This document shows positions 42,879 through 51,307 of a DNA stretch of 62,391 nucleotides, one piece after another. The stretch is taken from positions 1 to 62,391 of the forward strand of contig CAZIOW010000002.1 in assembly GCA_964541025.1 (NCBI GenBank), read 5' to 3'. Source of the DNA: JAGDXO01 sp964541025 (GTDB taxonomy: Archaea; Thermoplasmatota; Thermoplasmata; Thermoplasmatales; GCA-001856825). A program made the position numbers and the translations under genes. Positions within the stretch are counted from its first letter, which is position 1; the number at the start of each line of letters is the position of its first letter. The notes below the pieces were generated by a model that saw only the letters and a program-made list of their open reading frames with translations, ran no database searches and was not told the origin of the DNA.

Positions 42879-42895
42879 CTCACTGTATGCTGCGA
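42840..42895 (+). ncRNA. Predicted omega RNA (reRNA) 3' scaffold and right end
   Basis: The last tnpB codons encode GSSEASAEE, and the DNA beneath forms a CTCC/GGAG hairpin with nested AGCT repeats, followed by GTAGCTCACTG after the stop. This is the conserved shape of right-end omega RNA scaffolds in TnpB elements. The guide would be the genomic sequence just beyond, from about 42887. The 5' end lies within tnpB and cannot be set. Confidence 0.5.
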
Positions 42896-42930
42896 TATAG
42901 CAAAGGGCAATAAGTCATTGTCAGAATGTG

Positions 42931-42937
42931 AAAGGAG
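42931..42937 (+). promoter_or_regulatory. Shine-Dalgarno sequence of the proton ATPase gene
   Basis: AAAGGAG, nine bases before the ATG at 42947. It shows that this gene has a leader, unlike many single genes here. Confidence 0.5.
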
Positions 42938-42946
42938 AGTACTATA

Positions 42947-45334
42947 ATGGTAGATAAGAGTATAAGGGATGAAAAGATTGAAATGCCAGGCCTATCAACA
43001 GAAGAAGCAAATGAGAAAATTTCTGAATATGGTTATAACGAGATAGAGGAAAGGAAAAGAAACCCGATAAAGGAGTTTTTGAAGAGATTCTGGGGGCTGA
43101 CTCCTTGGATGTTGGAAATAACTATAGTGTTCTCATATTTGATTCATAAGATGCTGGATGTATACATAATAGCAGGTCTTCTCATAGTCAATGCAATCAT
43201 TGGATACACGCAGGAGGAAAAAGCATCAAAGGCAGTAGAATTGCTCAAGAAAAGTCTCCAGATCAATTCAAAGGTTCTGAGGGATGGAAAGTGGACCACA
43301 ATAAAAGCAAGGTATCTTGTCCCAGGAGATATCATAAGAATAAGGGCCGGCGATTTTGTTCCAGCAGACGTTGAATTGTTGAAGGGCGAAGAGTTGGAGA
43401 TAGATCAGTCTGCCCTTACTGGAGAATCACTTCCAGTTTCCAGAAAAACTGGGGATACTGTTTATTCTGGTTCCGTGGTGAGAAAAGGGGAATGCAGCGC
43501 AATTGTTGTGGCAACCGGTAAAAAGACATACTATGGAAAGACCACGGAATTGGTGAGTATCGCAAAGCCAAAATTGCACATGGAAGAAGTTACGGCCAAA
43601 ATAGTGAATTATCTACTCATAATTGTCGTGGTTTTGCTTGGTTTAATATTTCTCATTTCTTATATAAGGGGTGAAAATCTTCTGAATATAATCCCTCTTG
43701 CACTGATGCTCATAGTTTTTGCAGTGCCAGTAGCATTGCCAGCAATGTTCACGGTTAGCATGGCAATAGGTTCATTGGAAACTGCTAAAAAGGGAGCACT
43801 AGTCACAAGACTGAATGCAATGGAAGATGCAGCTACAATGGATACATTGTGCGCTGATAAGACCGGTACACTGACACAAAATAAACTTTCAGTTTCTGAG
43901 GTAGTTTCGTTCAACAATTTTAGCAGCGATGACGTAATTTTTTATGGTTATATTGCATCGGAGGAGGCCGATAATGATCCAATAGATCTAGCGTTCATAA
44001 ACCGGGCAAAGGATAAGAATTTTTCAAGAGATAAGATAACTGTTAAGAATTTCAAAGGGTTCGATCCATCGACAAGAAGAACAGAAGCTTTTGTGACAAT
44101 AAATGGCAGGGATATAAGGGTAGTCAAGGGGGCGGTGGATACTATACTGAAACTAAGCAATTTCAAGCAGAACAATGAAGTGAAAGAAAGGGAAGAAGAT
44201 ATAGCTAAGCATGGGCACAGGATAATTGCAGTTGCTATTTCAGAGAATGACGATTTCAATATTGTGGGTCTAGCAGGGCTTTCAGATCCACCAAGACCTG
44301 ATACCCTTGAGTCAATAAGGGAACTGAAAGATCTTGGTATCAGTATAAAGATGCTGACAGGTGATGCCGAACCAATAGCCAGGGAGATATCAAAGAACAT
44401 AGGAATTGGTGAAAGGGTAGTAACAGGTGCCAAGATCAAGGATCTCAAGATAAAGGACCCGGTAAAGGCTGCAAATCTCGCAGAGGAAAGCGATGTATTT
44501 GCGGAAATTTATCCCGAAGATAAATACACTATTGTCAAGGGCCTGCAGGCAAAGGAACATATAGTAGGAATGACAGGAGATGGAATCAATGATGCACCTG
44601 CATTGAAGAGGGCTGAAGTGGGAATAGCTGTTAGCAATGCAACCGACGTTGCAAAAGGTGCAGCAAGTGTAATACTTACGACGGAAGGTCTCAGAAACAT
44701 AGTTGATCTTGTAAGGACAGGAAGGACGACTTACCAGAGGATTGTAACATGGGTTCTGAACAAGATAGTTAAGACATTCCAGGTTGCGGTATTCCTTGCA
44801 GTCGGATTCATTATCACAGGTTATTTTCTCCTATCTGCATTGGACATAATCCTATTCCTGTTCCTAATAGATTTCGTGACCATATCCCTGTCAACTGATA
44901 GTATGCACGGATCAAGGAATCCAGAAAAATGGGACGTAGGGAATCTTGTCAAGATAGGGATTTCAATGGGTGCCATTCAGGTAGTTGAAATGTTTATACT
45001 TTTGCTCATTGGTCTGAGATATCTGGATCTTGGAAGCAATATAAGTGTCCTGAACACATTCTTCTTCACAGAAATAATGTTTTTCGGGTTAATAACGCCA
45101 ATAATAGTAAGAGAAAACAACTTCTTCTGGAAATCCATGCCAGGAAGAACTCTAACATTCTCAATAATTGCAGACATGGTTGTTGTTTCGTTGCTCTCAA
45201 TTTACGGTTTTGGAATTGTAACACCAATTCCAATCATAGATTACATAGTTGTACTTCTTTACGGGTTATTCATGAATCTTGTTGCAAATGATATATTCAA
45301 GTTGATGCTAAGAAAAGTAGGAGTCTCCAGGTAA
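42947..45334 (+). CDS. Plasma-membrane proton-efflux P-type ATPase (P3A)
   Basis: A 795-residue P-type ATPase with about ten transmembrane helices. Diagnostic motifs are the N-terminal cation-transporter GLSTEEANEKISEYGYNEI, LTGESLPVSRKTGD in the actuator domain, the phosphorylated Asp in CADKTGTLTQNK near residue 306, and MTGDGINDAPALKRAEVGIAV in the hinge. The order and spacing match P3A proton pumps of plants, fungi and some archaea. It would expel protons at ATP cost, relevant to pH homeostasis in acid. The tnpB element ends about 55 bases upstream and may have replaced part of its control region. Confidence 0.95.
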   Translation: MVDKSIRDEKIEMPGLSTEEANEKISEYGYNEIEERKRNPIKEFLKRFWGLTPWMLEITIVFSYLIHKMLDVYIIAGLLIVNAIIGYTQEEKASKAVELLKKSLQINSKVLRDGKWTTIKARYLVPGDIIRIRAGDFVPADVELLKGEELEIDQSALTGESLPVSRKTGDTVYSGSVVRKGECSAIVVATGKKTYYGKTTELVSIAKPKLHMEEVTAKIVNYLLIIVVVLLGLIFLISYIRGENLLNIIPLALMLIVFAVPVALPAMFTVSMAIGSLETAKKGALVTRLNAMEDAATMDTLCADKTGTLTQNKLSVSEVVSFNNFSSDDVIFYGYIASEEADNDPIDLAFINRAKDKNFSRDKITVKNFKGFDPSTRRTEAFVTINGRDIRVVKGAVDTILKLSNFKQNNEVKEREEDIAKHGHRIIAVAISENDDFNIVGLAGLSDPPRPDTLESIRELKDLGISIKMLTGDAEPIAREISKNIGIGERVVTGAKIKDLKIKDPVKAANLAEESDVFAEIYPEDKYTIVKGLQAKEHIVGMTGDGINDAPALKRAEVGIAVSNATDVAKGAASVILTTEGLRNIVDLVRTGRTTYQRIVTWVLNKIVKTFQVAVFLAVGFIITGYFLLSALDIILFLFLIDFVTISLSTDSMHGSRNPEKWDVGNLVKIGISMGAIQVVEMFILLLIGLRYLDLGSNISVLNTFFFTEIMFFGLITPIIVRENNFFWKSMPGRTLTFSIIADMVVVSLLSIYGFGIVTPIPIIDYIVVLLYGLFMNLVANDIFKLMLRKVGVSR

Positions 45335-45337
45335 TAA

Positions 45338-46255
45338 TCAGCCCCAGTAAAGTCCCATATCTTTCAAGACAAGGTAAGCAGATGCAATATCCTCAAGACC
45401 TATTCCCATTGATTTGAATACGCTCTTCTTTGTATTTCTCTCCTGACCAGATACAAGGAAATCCTTCAGTTCAACTATTCTCTCCTTTCCGTGGGAAGAA
45501 AAATAATCTATGATCTCAGATGATTCCTTCATCGCCTGCTCAAAATGTTCGACTATAACAATATCGCTTCCCTCGAAAACATCCCTGTCAACTTCCCTCC
45601 TGAATGGGAGATTTGCACCTACCAGGTTTACATGAAATTCCTGGCCAAGATCTTTGAAGGAAAATATTGGATTAGTAGAATCTGTTACAGTGTTTATGAC
45701 TCTGGCCCCTGAAACAGCTTCCCTGGCCGTTGAAGCAACATTTATGTCTATTCCAAATTTTAAAGACATCCTCTGTGCAAAATTCTGAGCATTTCTTTCA
45801 TTTCTTGAGTAAACTGAGATGCTCTCCGGGTTGTAAACGCTGATCAAACCTTCAAGCTGTGTTTCTGCCTGGTAACCTGAACCTATAATTGCTACTGGGG
45901 GCGATTTTTCAACAACTATTCTTCTAGATACCATTGCTGCAAGGGCTCCTGTTCTTACCTGTCCGAGCTTATCTGCTTCAACTATTGCTTCAAGCTCGTT
46001 TGTTTCTGTGTTGAAAACAAGAACCACAAACCTTGCTCCTGTTCTGGTTGCAAAATAGACCTTAAGTCCAGCGATCCTGTATTTTGCAAATATGGCAGGC
46101 ATGGAATTGAGTATTTTTCCGTCCATCATGGTTCTCAGTCTTGAATCTGAAGTGGCATTTCCCTTTCCGTATTCGATAAATGCTTCTTCAAGAATATTTA
46201 TAGTATCCTTCATCTTAAGATGCTCCGCCACTTCTTTTTCACTGATATATTTCAT
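45338..46255 (-). CDS. Ornithine cyclodeaminase / mu-crystallin family dehydrogenase
   Basis: A 305-residue protein. It starts KYISEKEVAEHLKMKDTI, has the substrate-side MMDGKILNSMPA, KVYFATRTGARFVVLVFN and the conserved GQVRTGALAAM, then a Rossmann motif AIIGSGYQAETQLEGL with VYSRNERNAQNFA. Members include ornithine cyclodeaminase, archaeal alanine dehydrogenase and ketimine reductases. Which reaction applies is undecided; archaeal alanine dehydrogenase activity is plausible. It ends three bases from the ATPase gene (convergent). Confidence 0.88.
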   Translation of the reverse strand: MKYISEKEVAEHLKMKDTINILEEAFIEYGKGNATSDSRLRTMMDGKILNSMPAIFAKYRIAGLKVYFATRTGARFVVLVFNTETNELEAIVEADKLGQVRTGALAAMVSRRIVVEKSPPVAIIGSGYQAETQLEGLISVYNPESISVYSRNERNAQNFAQRMSLKFGIDINVASTAREAVSGARVINTVTDSTNPIFSFKDLGQEFHVNLVGANLPFRREVDRDVFEGSDIVIVEHFEQAMKESSEIIDYFSSHGKERIVELKDFLVSGQERNTKKSVFKSMGIGLEDIASAYLVLKDMGLYWG

Positions 46256-46346
46256 AATGAAAGAGGAGTATCTGCCTAAAATATATTGCCCTTATCCGCT
46301 GTGATCAATCAATATTTTAACAAGGTATGCATTTTCTACATGGGCA

Positions 46347-46742
46347 ATGAGAGCAAAGGTACAGTTTGATAGTATAGTGCAGGATTATGGAGAATACGAA
46401 GAAAATACAGGATCAATTATAATTTTCAAAGGAATTGTGCGAAGGAAAGAAGGGAGCAGAAACATTTCATATCTCCATTATGAGGCAGAAATAAATATCG
46501 CAGAGGAGGAAATGATAAAAATTCTTGGGGAGGCAATGAACAATTTTAAAATTATAGATGCTAATGCTGTTCACAGAATAGGAAATATAAAACCAGGGGA
46601 GGTATCACTTCTGGTCACAGTATTTTCTGAGCACAGGGAGGAGGGATTCAGAAGCTGCATTTACATTGTCGATAATATAAAAACAAGGGTTCCAATATGG
46701 AAGCAGGATGTATTCGAGGACGGAACAATGAGATGGCATTGA
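46347..46742 (+). CDS. moaE: Molybdopterin synthase catalytic subunit MoaE
   Basis: A 131-residue MoaE. Conserved elements are TGSIIIFKGIVRR near residue 21, YLHYEAEINIAEEEM, AVHRIGNIKPGEVSLLVTVFSEHR and the catalytic, C-terminal TRVPIWKQDVFEDGTMRW. With MoaD it puts the dithiolene sulfurs into precursor Z to form molybdopterin. First of the cofactor genes, 53 bases before moaA. Confidence 0.96.
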   Translation: MRAKVQFDSIVQDYGEYEENTGSIIIFKGIVRRKEGSRNISYLHYEAEINIAEEEMIKILGEAMNNFKIIDANAVHRIGNIKPGEVSLLVTVFSEHREEGFRSCIYIVDNIKTRVPIWKQDVFEDGTMRWH

Positions 46743-46795
46743 TTTTGTTCAGCAGATATCATAAAGTATTGATATGAATATTTGATAAACGCGCA

Positions 46796-47701
46796 ATGAT
46801 GTTCGATAATTATGGGCGCCCACTCAACAGCCTGAGAATACAGGTGAATGCTGTCTGTAATTTCAAATGCTTTTTCTGTCACATGGAAGGGACAGAGCAG
46901 AATGCGGAGCATCTCTCCCCTGAGGAAATTGAAAGAGTGGTGGAAATTGCATCAAGGAATGGTGTCAATAGAATAAAATTTACAGGAGGAGAGCCTCTAA
47001 TGAGAAAGGACCTTGAGGAAATAATAGAAAGAACTAGAAAGCATATAAAGGGTGATATATCTCTCACAACCAACGGCTTTTTCCTGGAATCAAGGGCAGG
47101 GTCCCTGAAGGATGCAGGTCTCAACAGAATAAATATATCACTGCACTCATTGAAAAGAAGCATATTCAGGACGATAACAGGAAATGAAAGTATTGCTCAA
47201 GTCGAAAGGGGTATAGATGCATCTATAAATGCTGGTCTCAAACCTGTAAAAATAAATTTTGTTGTTCTGAATGGATTGAATGTGGATGAAGTTGATGATA
47301 TGATCAACTTTGCAGCAGAAAAAGGAGCAATTCTGCAGCTGATTGAATATGAAACAGACAGAGATGGCGAAAGATCAGAAGATTTCAGAAAATATCATTA
47401 CGACTTGAGGAACATAGAGGAGAAACTGAAGGACAGGATCAAAGGAGTTTCATACAATTCACTTCACCACAGAAAGAAATACAGGGTTGATATTGGTGGG
47501 AAAGAAGTGGAAATTGAACTTGTAATGCCTATGAGAAATCCAGAATTCTGCAATAACTGTACAAGGCTCAGAGTGACATCTAAGGGGCAGTTCCAGACAT
47601 GTCTTAACAGGAAGGATCAAGTTTTCAGCTTTAGGGGAGAAAACGATATTGAGGAAATAATGAATGAGGCAGTAAAGGCAAGGGAACCATACTGGAGGTG
47701 A
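46796..47701 (+). CDS. moaA: GTP 3',8-cyclase MoaA
   Basis: A 301-residue radical-SAM enzyme. The N-terminal cluster motif is CNFKCFFCHMEG (CxxxCxxC) near residue 21, followed by KFTGGEPLMRKDLEEI. The second, MoaA-specific 4Fe-4S site is CNNCTRLRVTSKGQFQTCL near residue 252. The usual C-terminal GG tail is not present: the protein ends AREPYWR. It starts molybdopterin synthesis from GTP. moaD begins three bases after its stop. Confidence 0.95.
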   Translation: MMFDNYGRPLNSLRIQVNAVCNFKCFFCHMEGTEQNAEHLSPEEIERVVEIASRNGVNRIKFTGGEPLMRKDLEEIIERTRKHIKGDISLTTNGFFLESRAGSLKDAGLNRINISLHSLKRSIFRTITGNESIAQVERGIDASINAGLKPVKINFVVLNGLNVDEVDDMINFAAEKGAILQLIEYETDRDGERSEDFRKYHYDLRNIEEKLKDRIKGVSYNSLHHRKKYRVDIGGKEVEIELVMPMRNPEFCNNCTRLRVTSKGQFQTCLNRKDQVFSFRGENDIEEIMNEAVKAREPYWR

Positions 47702-47704
47702 ATT

Positions 47705-47947
47705 ATGAAGGTCACTGTGAAGTATTATGCTAAATACAGAGATATTGCGGGAAAAATGCAGGATGAATTAGAATTCGAGAAAGTGAATCTCGAAGAATTA
47801 ATAAATAAAGTGGAAGAGATGTACCCGAAGCTTAAGAATGAGAAAATAAATCTGATTGTACTTAATGGTAGATTTGTAAAGGATGTCAGTGCGGAAATTA
47901 AGGATGGCGACACGGTCTCTCTTTTTCCTCCTGTTAGCGGCGGATAA
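47705..47947 (+). CDS. moaD: Molybdopterin synthase sulfur carrier MoaD
   Basis: An 80-residue ubiquitin-fold protein that ends in the diglycine PPVSGG needed for adenylation and thiocarboxylation. Also visible: VKYYAKYRDIAGK at the start and VLNGRFVKDVSAEIKDGDTVSLF. GGAGGTGA directly before the ATG is a strong Shine-Dalgarno within the moaA end. Partner of MoaE and substrate of the downstream MoeB. Confidence 0.95.
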   Translation: MKVTVKYYAKYRDIAGKMQDELEFEKVNLEELINKVEEMYPKLKNEKINLIVLNGRFVKDVSAEIKDGDTVSLFPPVSGG

Positions 47948-47955
47948 TATATTTA
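47943..47955 (+). promoter_or_regulatory. TATA-like box for moeB
   Basis: GATAATATATTTA overlaps the moaD end and is centred about 27 bases before the ATG at 47977, so moeB may also have its own leaderless transcript. Confidence 0.4.
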
Positions 47956-47976
47956 ATCAGATTATATTGATGTACT

Positions 47977-48705
47977 ATGGATATTAACCGATATCTCTCC
48001 CAGATAGTTCTGAAGGATATATTTCCCCAGGGTCAAAGAAAGATATCAGAATCTGCAGCCATTATTGTAGGAGTGGGGGGTACTGGCTCGGCAATAGCTG
48101 AAATTCTTGCAAGGATGGGGGTGGGAAAGATAACCATAATGGACGATGATAGGGTTGAGATTTCAAATCTTAACAGGCAATCCCTATACACTGAGGAAGA
48201 TGTTGGCGAATATAAGGTAAGCGCAGCAAAAGGTCACTTGGAGGAAATAAATTCGGATGTGGAGATCGTAGCAATAAACAATAGGCTTGAGTCAAAAAAT
48301 GCATCATTCCATTTCCCGGGAAATGATGTAATATTGGATGGGACAGATAATTATGGTTCAAGAGGTATAATCAATGAATTTTCCGTAAAACTTGGTATAC
48401 CCTGGGTATTTTCCGCTGTAGAGGGATACTATGGTTATGTCAAGGCAATAATTCCTGGTAAAACATCCTGTCTTTCGTGCATAGGCTATCCTCTTGAGGG
48501 AGAATCAATACCATGCACTCAGACCGGTGTTCTGCCTTCAGCTGTTCATACGGTTTCTTCATTAGCATCTACTATTGCGCTGAAAATAATTCTTGGTATT
48601 GAAGAAAAAGGGGAACTAATATTCATTGATGCATGGAAACAGTCAATCCAGAAATTGTTACTGGAGATAAACCCCGAATGCGAGGTTTGCGGTGTAAAGA
48701 AATGA
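47977..48705 (+). CDS. moeB: MoaD-adenylyltransferase MoeB/ThiF family
   Basis: A 242-residue E1-like enzyme with RYLSQIVLKDIFPQGQRKI, the nucleotide loop IIVGVGGTGSAIAE near residue 30, DDDRVEISNLNRQSLY, DGTDNYGSRGIIN, the CxxC zinc half-sites CLSC and CEVC, and CTQTGVLPSAV. It adenylates the C-terminal Gly of MoaD (or a ThiS-like carrier). No rhodanese domain. Its stop overlaps the next ATG (ATGA). moaD adjacency favours the molybdopterin role. Confidence 0.93.
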   Translation: MDINRYLSQIVLKDIFPQGQRKISESAAIIVGVGGTGSAIAEILARMGVGKITIMDDDRVEISNLNRQSLYTEEDVGEYKVSAAKGHLEEINSDVEIVAINNRLESKNASFHFPGNDVILDGTDNYGSRGIINEFSVKLGIPWVFSAVEGYYGYVKAIIPGKTSCLSCIGYPLEGESIPCTQTGVLPSAVHTVSSLASTIALKIILGIEEKGELIFIDAWKQSIQKLLLEINPECEVCGVKK

Positions 48706-49250
48706 AGGCAATTGTATTTGTTAAGAAAAGCGAGCGTCTCCCAGGAAAGCATAGTATGGATATTTGCGGAAAGAAAATGATACAGATGGTATGTGAACCG
48801 TTGATTGCGAATGAAAGACTGGATGAGGTCATTATTTACTCCAAGGACCCATCTTTACGCTGTGATAGTTGTAAGATTTCAATGGATAATAGTGCTGGAG
48901 TTCTCATCGATTCATTGATCGCGGCAATAAAGGAATATGGCACATTTTTAGCTGTGGGTGGTGATATGCCGTTTATCAATGACCATATTATTAATTTGAT
49001 ACTCAATGAATATGTGGGTATCCCCATAGCGATGATATCATCTGAAGGGATAGTGGAACCACTCTTCGCAGTTTACAACAGGAATATCCTTAAAGAATTC
49101 AGTGAATACTCATCAATCTCAAAATCAATCTATCCTTTCATATCAAGAAAATTCAAACTTCTAAGAGCGGGGAAACTTTCTTCAAGTCTGATGAGCATCA
49201 ATACAAACGATGATTTGGAGGAAGCCAGGAAATTACTTGGCTGTTATTAG
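48702..49250 (+). CDS. MobA-like nucleotidyltransferase
   Basis: A 182-residue protein. I start at the ATG overlapping the moeB stop; an in-frame extension to 48633 lies inside moeB. The Rossmann nucleotide-binding order IVFVKKSERLPGKHSM, EVIIYSKDP, GTFLAVGGDMPFIND and a C-terminal TNDDLEEARKLLG matches NTP-transferases. MobA normally begins GGxSxRMGxDK; here the loop reads KKSERLPGKH, closer to CMP-sugar synthetases. Its place between moeB and fdhA suggests it attaches GMP (or CMP) to the pterin. C-terminal half is MobA-like. Confidence 0.75.
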   Translation: MKAIVFVKKSERLPGKHSMDICGKKMIQMVCEPLIANERLDEVIIYSKDPSLRCDSCKISMDNSAGVLIDSLIAAIKEYGTFLAVGGDMPFINDHIINLILNEYVGIPIAMISSEGIVEPLFAVYNRNILKEFSEYSSISKSIYPFISRKFKLLRAGKLSSSLMSINTNDDLEEARKLLGCY

Positions 49251-49256
49251 GCAACT

Positions 49257-49267
49257 CTTTTATAATT
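49257..49267 (+). promoter_or_regulatory. TATA-like box for fdhA
   Basis: CTTTATAATTT is centred about 23-25 bases before GTG 49285, supporting that GTG as the leaderless start. Confidence 0.45.
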
Positions 49268-49284
49268 TTTTTAAATAGAGATAT

Positions 49285-51307
49285 GTGGGAACTATAACCG
49301 TCTGTCCATATTGCGGGACGGGTTGCCAGATAGTTATAAATGGGCATGGGTCATCCGAGCACGTCATTGGATATTCACTTTCGCCTGTCAATGAAGGAAA
49401 GCTATGTATAAAGGGATACAGTGGATTGAGTTATAATTTTTCAAGGGATAGGCTCNNNNNNNNNNNNTACGCCTCTTATAAGAGAGGGTGGTTCATTCAG
49501 AAAGGCAAGCTGGGAGGAGGCTCTCCGCTATTCTGCATCCAGGATGAAGGATATAATCAATAAATATGGGCCGGATTCGGTAGCATTCCAGTCTTCTGCC
49601 AAATGCACAAACGAAGAAAATTACCTCATGCAGAAAATAGCAAGAATGGCGGGGACAAATAATATAGACCACTGTGCAAGAAGCTGCCACAGTCCAACCG
49701 CCCTTGGACTTATCAATACACTTGGAGCAGGAGCAGCAACCGGCTCCATCAAAAGTCTTGAGGATACCAGGACATTCTTCATCATAGGGACTAATACTAC
49801 GGAACAGCATCCAATTATAGGGGCAAAGATATTGAGGGAAAAGAAGAAGGGTAAGAATCTTATTGTAGCTGACCCGAGAAAGATACAGCTGTCTAAATCA
49901 GCAGATGTATTCCTCCAGTTTAGGCCAGGGTCAGATATAGCTCTTTTGAATTCAATAATGTTTGTAATACTCAAGAATAGCTGGCATGATCAGCATTTCA
50001 TTGATGAGAGGACGCAGGGGTTCGATGAATTTAGAAGGGAGATCGAGAAATACCCGCCTGAAGTTACCGAAGAGATAACAGGTGTTGATCCGTTGCTGGT
50101 GGAAAGGGCGGCAGAGATGATAGCCAATGAGAGGCCAGCTGCAATATTCTACGCAATGGGCATAACGCAGCACATTCATGGTACAGAGAATGTAATGGAT
50201 GTATCCAATCTGGCTCTGATTACAGGTAACATTGGGGTCAGGGGATCAGGCATCTTTCCCCTGAGGGGGCAGAACAATGTGCAGGGATCATCTGATATGG
50301 GTGCTCTCTCTGAATTCTATCCCGGATATGTAAAATATGATTCCGAGAATGTTAAGAAATTCGAGGTTCTGTGGGGTAAGGAAATGCCGAAAAACAAGGG
50401 TCTAACGCTGTCGGAAATGTTTGACGCTGCGGCTGATGGTAAGATAAAGGCGATATACCTAATGGGAGAAAATCCGCTGATCACTGAGGCATCCATTTCA
50501 AGGGTGGAAGAAGGTATTGGCAATCTTGATCTGTTCATAGTACAGGACATATTCCTGACGCTTACTGCTGGAAAGGCAAATGTGGTATTTCCCGCAGCTT
50601 CATCCCTTGAGAAGGAAGGAACATTCACCAACACAGAAAGGAGAATACAGAAAATAAATCCTGTGTATCCGCCACCAGGAGATGCAAAACCTGACTGGTG
50701 GATACTGAAGGAATTTGGAAAGATGTTACTCGGGATGGAAGATTATTCCTCTCCAGAAATGATATTCAATGAAATTAGGAGGGCAATTTACAATTATTCT
50801 GGGGCAACATATGATAATATTTTCCCTATAGGTAAACAATGGCCTATTAACAAGGAATTCCCGGAAGGGACAGAGATCATGCATTCCAAATCCTTTCCCA
50901 CTGGCAGGGGTAAACTGGTTCCAGTACCTTTTGGATACCCTGCTGAGAGGGTTGATGATGAGTATAGATATATAATGACAACAGGGAGGAATTATTACCA
51001 CTGGCATTCTGGTACAATGACCAGGAGGACAGATATCCTTGAGAGGGAATCTCCAGAACCCTATGTGGAGATAAATGAGGATGACGCAAAACTCCTGAAA
51101 ATTAGAAATAGCCAGGTCATAACCATTGAGTCCAGGCACGGCTCAATAAAGATAAAGGCAAGGGTTACAGATAAGATCCCGTCTGGAATAGTATTCGTAC
51201 CTTTCCATTTTGTGGAGGCAAGGGTGAATGAACTGGTTGGAGAAAACTTTGATCCAATATCAAAAATACCTGAATTCAAGGTAGTTGCAGTGAAGGTGAT
51301 ACCTTGA
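49285..51307 (+). CDS. fdhA: Formate dehydrogenase-like molybdopterin oxidoreductase, alpha subunit (contains assembly gap)
   Basis: A protein of about 670 residues, in two frames around a 12-N gap. N-terminal Fe-S motif CPYCGTGC...KLCIKGYSG binds 4Fe-4S. After the gap, in the other frame, TPLIREGGSFRKASWEEAL continues the family pattern. The active-site segment HCARSCHSPTALGL has Cys (not Sec) ligating Mo/W, and the bis-MGD blocks GTNTTEQHPI, GSDIALLN and the C-terminal NYYHWHSGTMTRRTD are present. It should oxidise formate or reduce CO2. GTG start. The stop overlaps the next TTG. Confidence 0.88.
49456..49467. other. Assembly gap (12 N) within fdhA
   Basis: The N run is flanked by DRL and TPLIREG. 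The two sides are in different frames, so the true gap is not 12 bases; it must be 2 modulo 3, for example 2, giving DRLxTPLIREG as in relatives. Confidence 0.9.

Larger units (their letters stand above)
41566..42890 (+). mobile_element. IS200/IS605-family element carrying only tnpB
   Basis: The element comprises an intact tnpB without tnpA. A hairpin-forming left segment at 41573-41592 (CTCCGACC...GGAGGAG) and a right segment at 42852-42878 (CTCC...GGAG with nested AGCT repeats) bracket it. The right segment overlaps the tnpB 3' end, as the omega RNA scaffold does in this family. Ends are approximate because no flanking empty site is available and IS605 elements make no target duplication. 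Confidence 0.65.

Noticed and set aside
48633..48701. Upstream extension of the MobA-like gene
   Set aside because: It lies wholly within moeB, and the ATG overlapping the moeB stop matches the NTP-transferase start.
49285..49563. Separate short ORF at the fdhA 5' end
   Set aside because: It is the true fdhA N-terminus, read out of frame past the N run; the second half continues in another frame.
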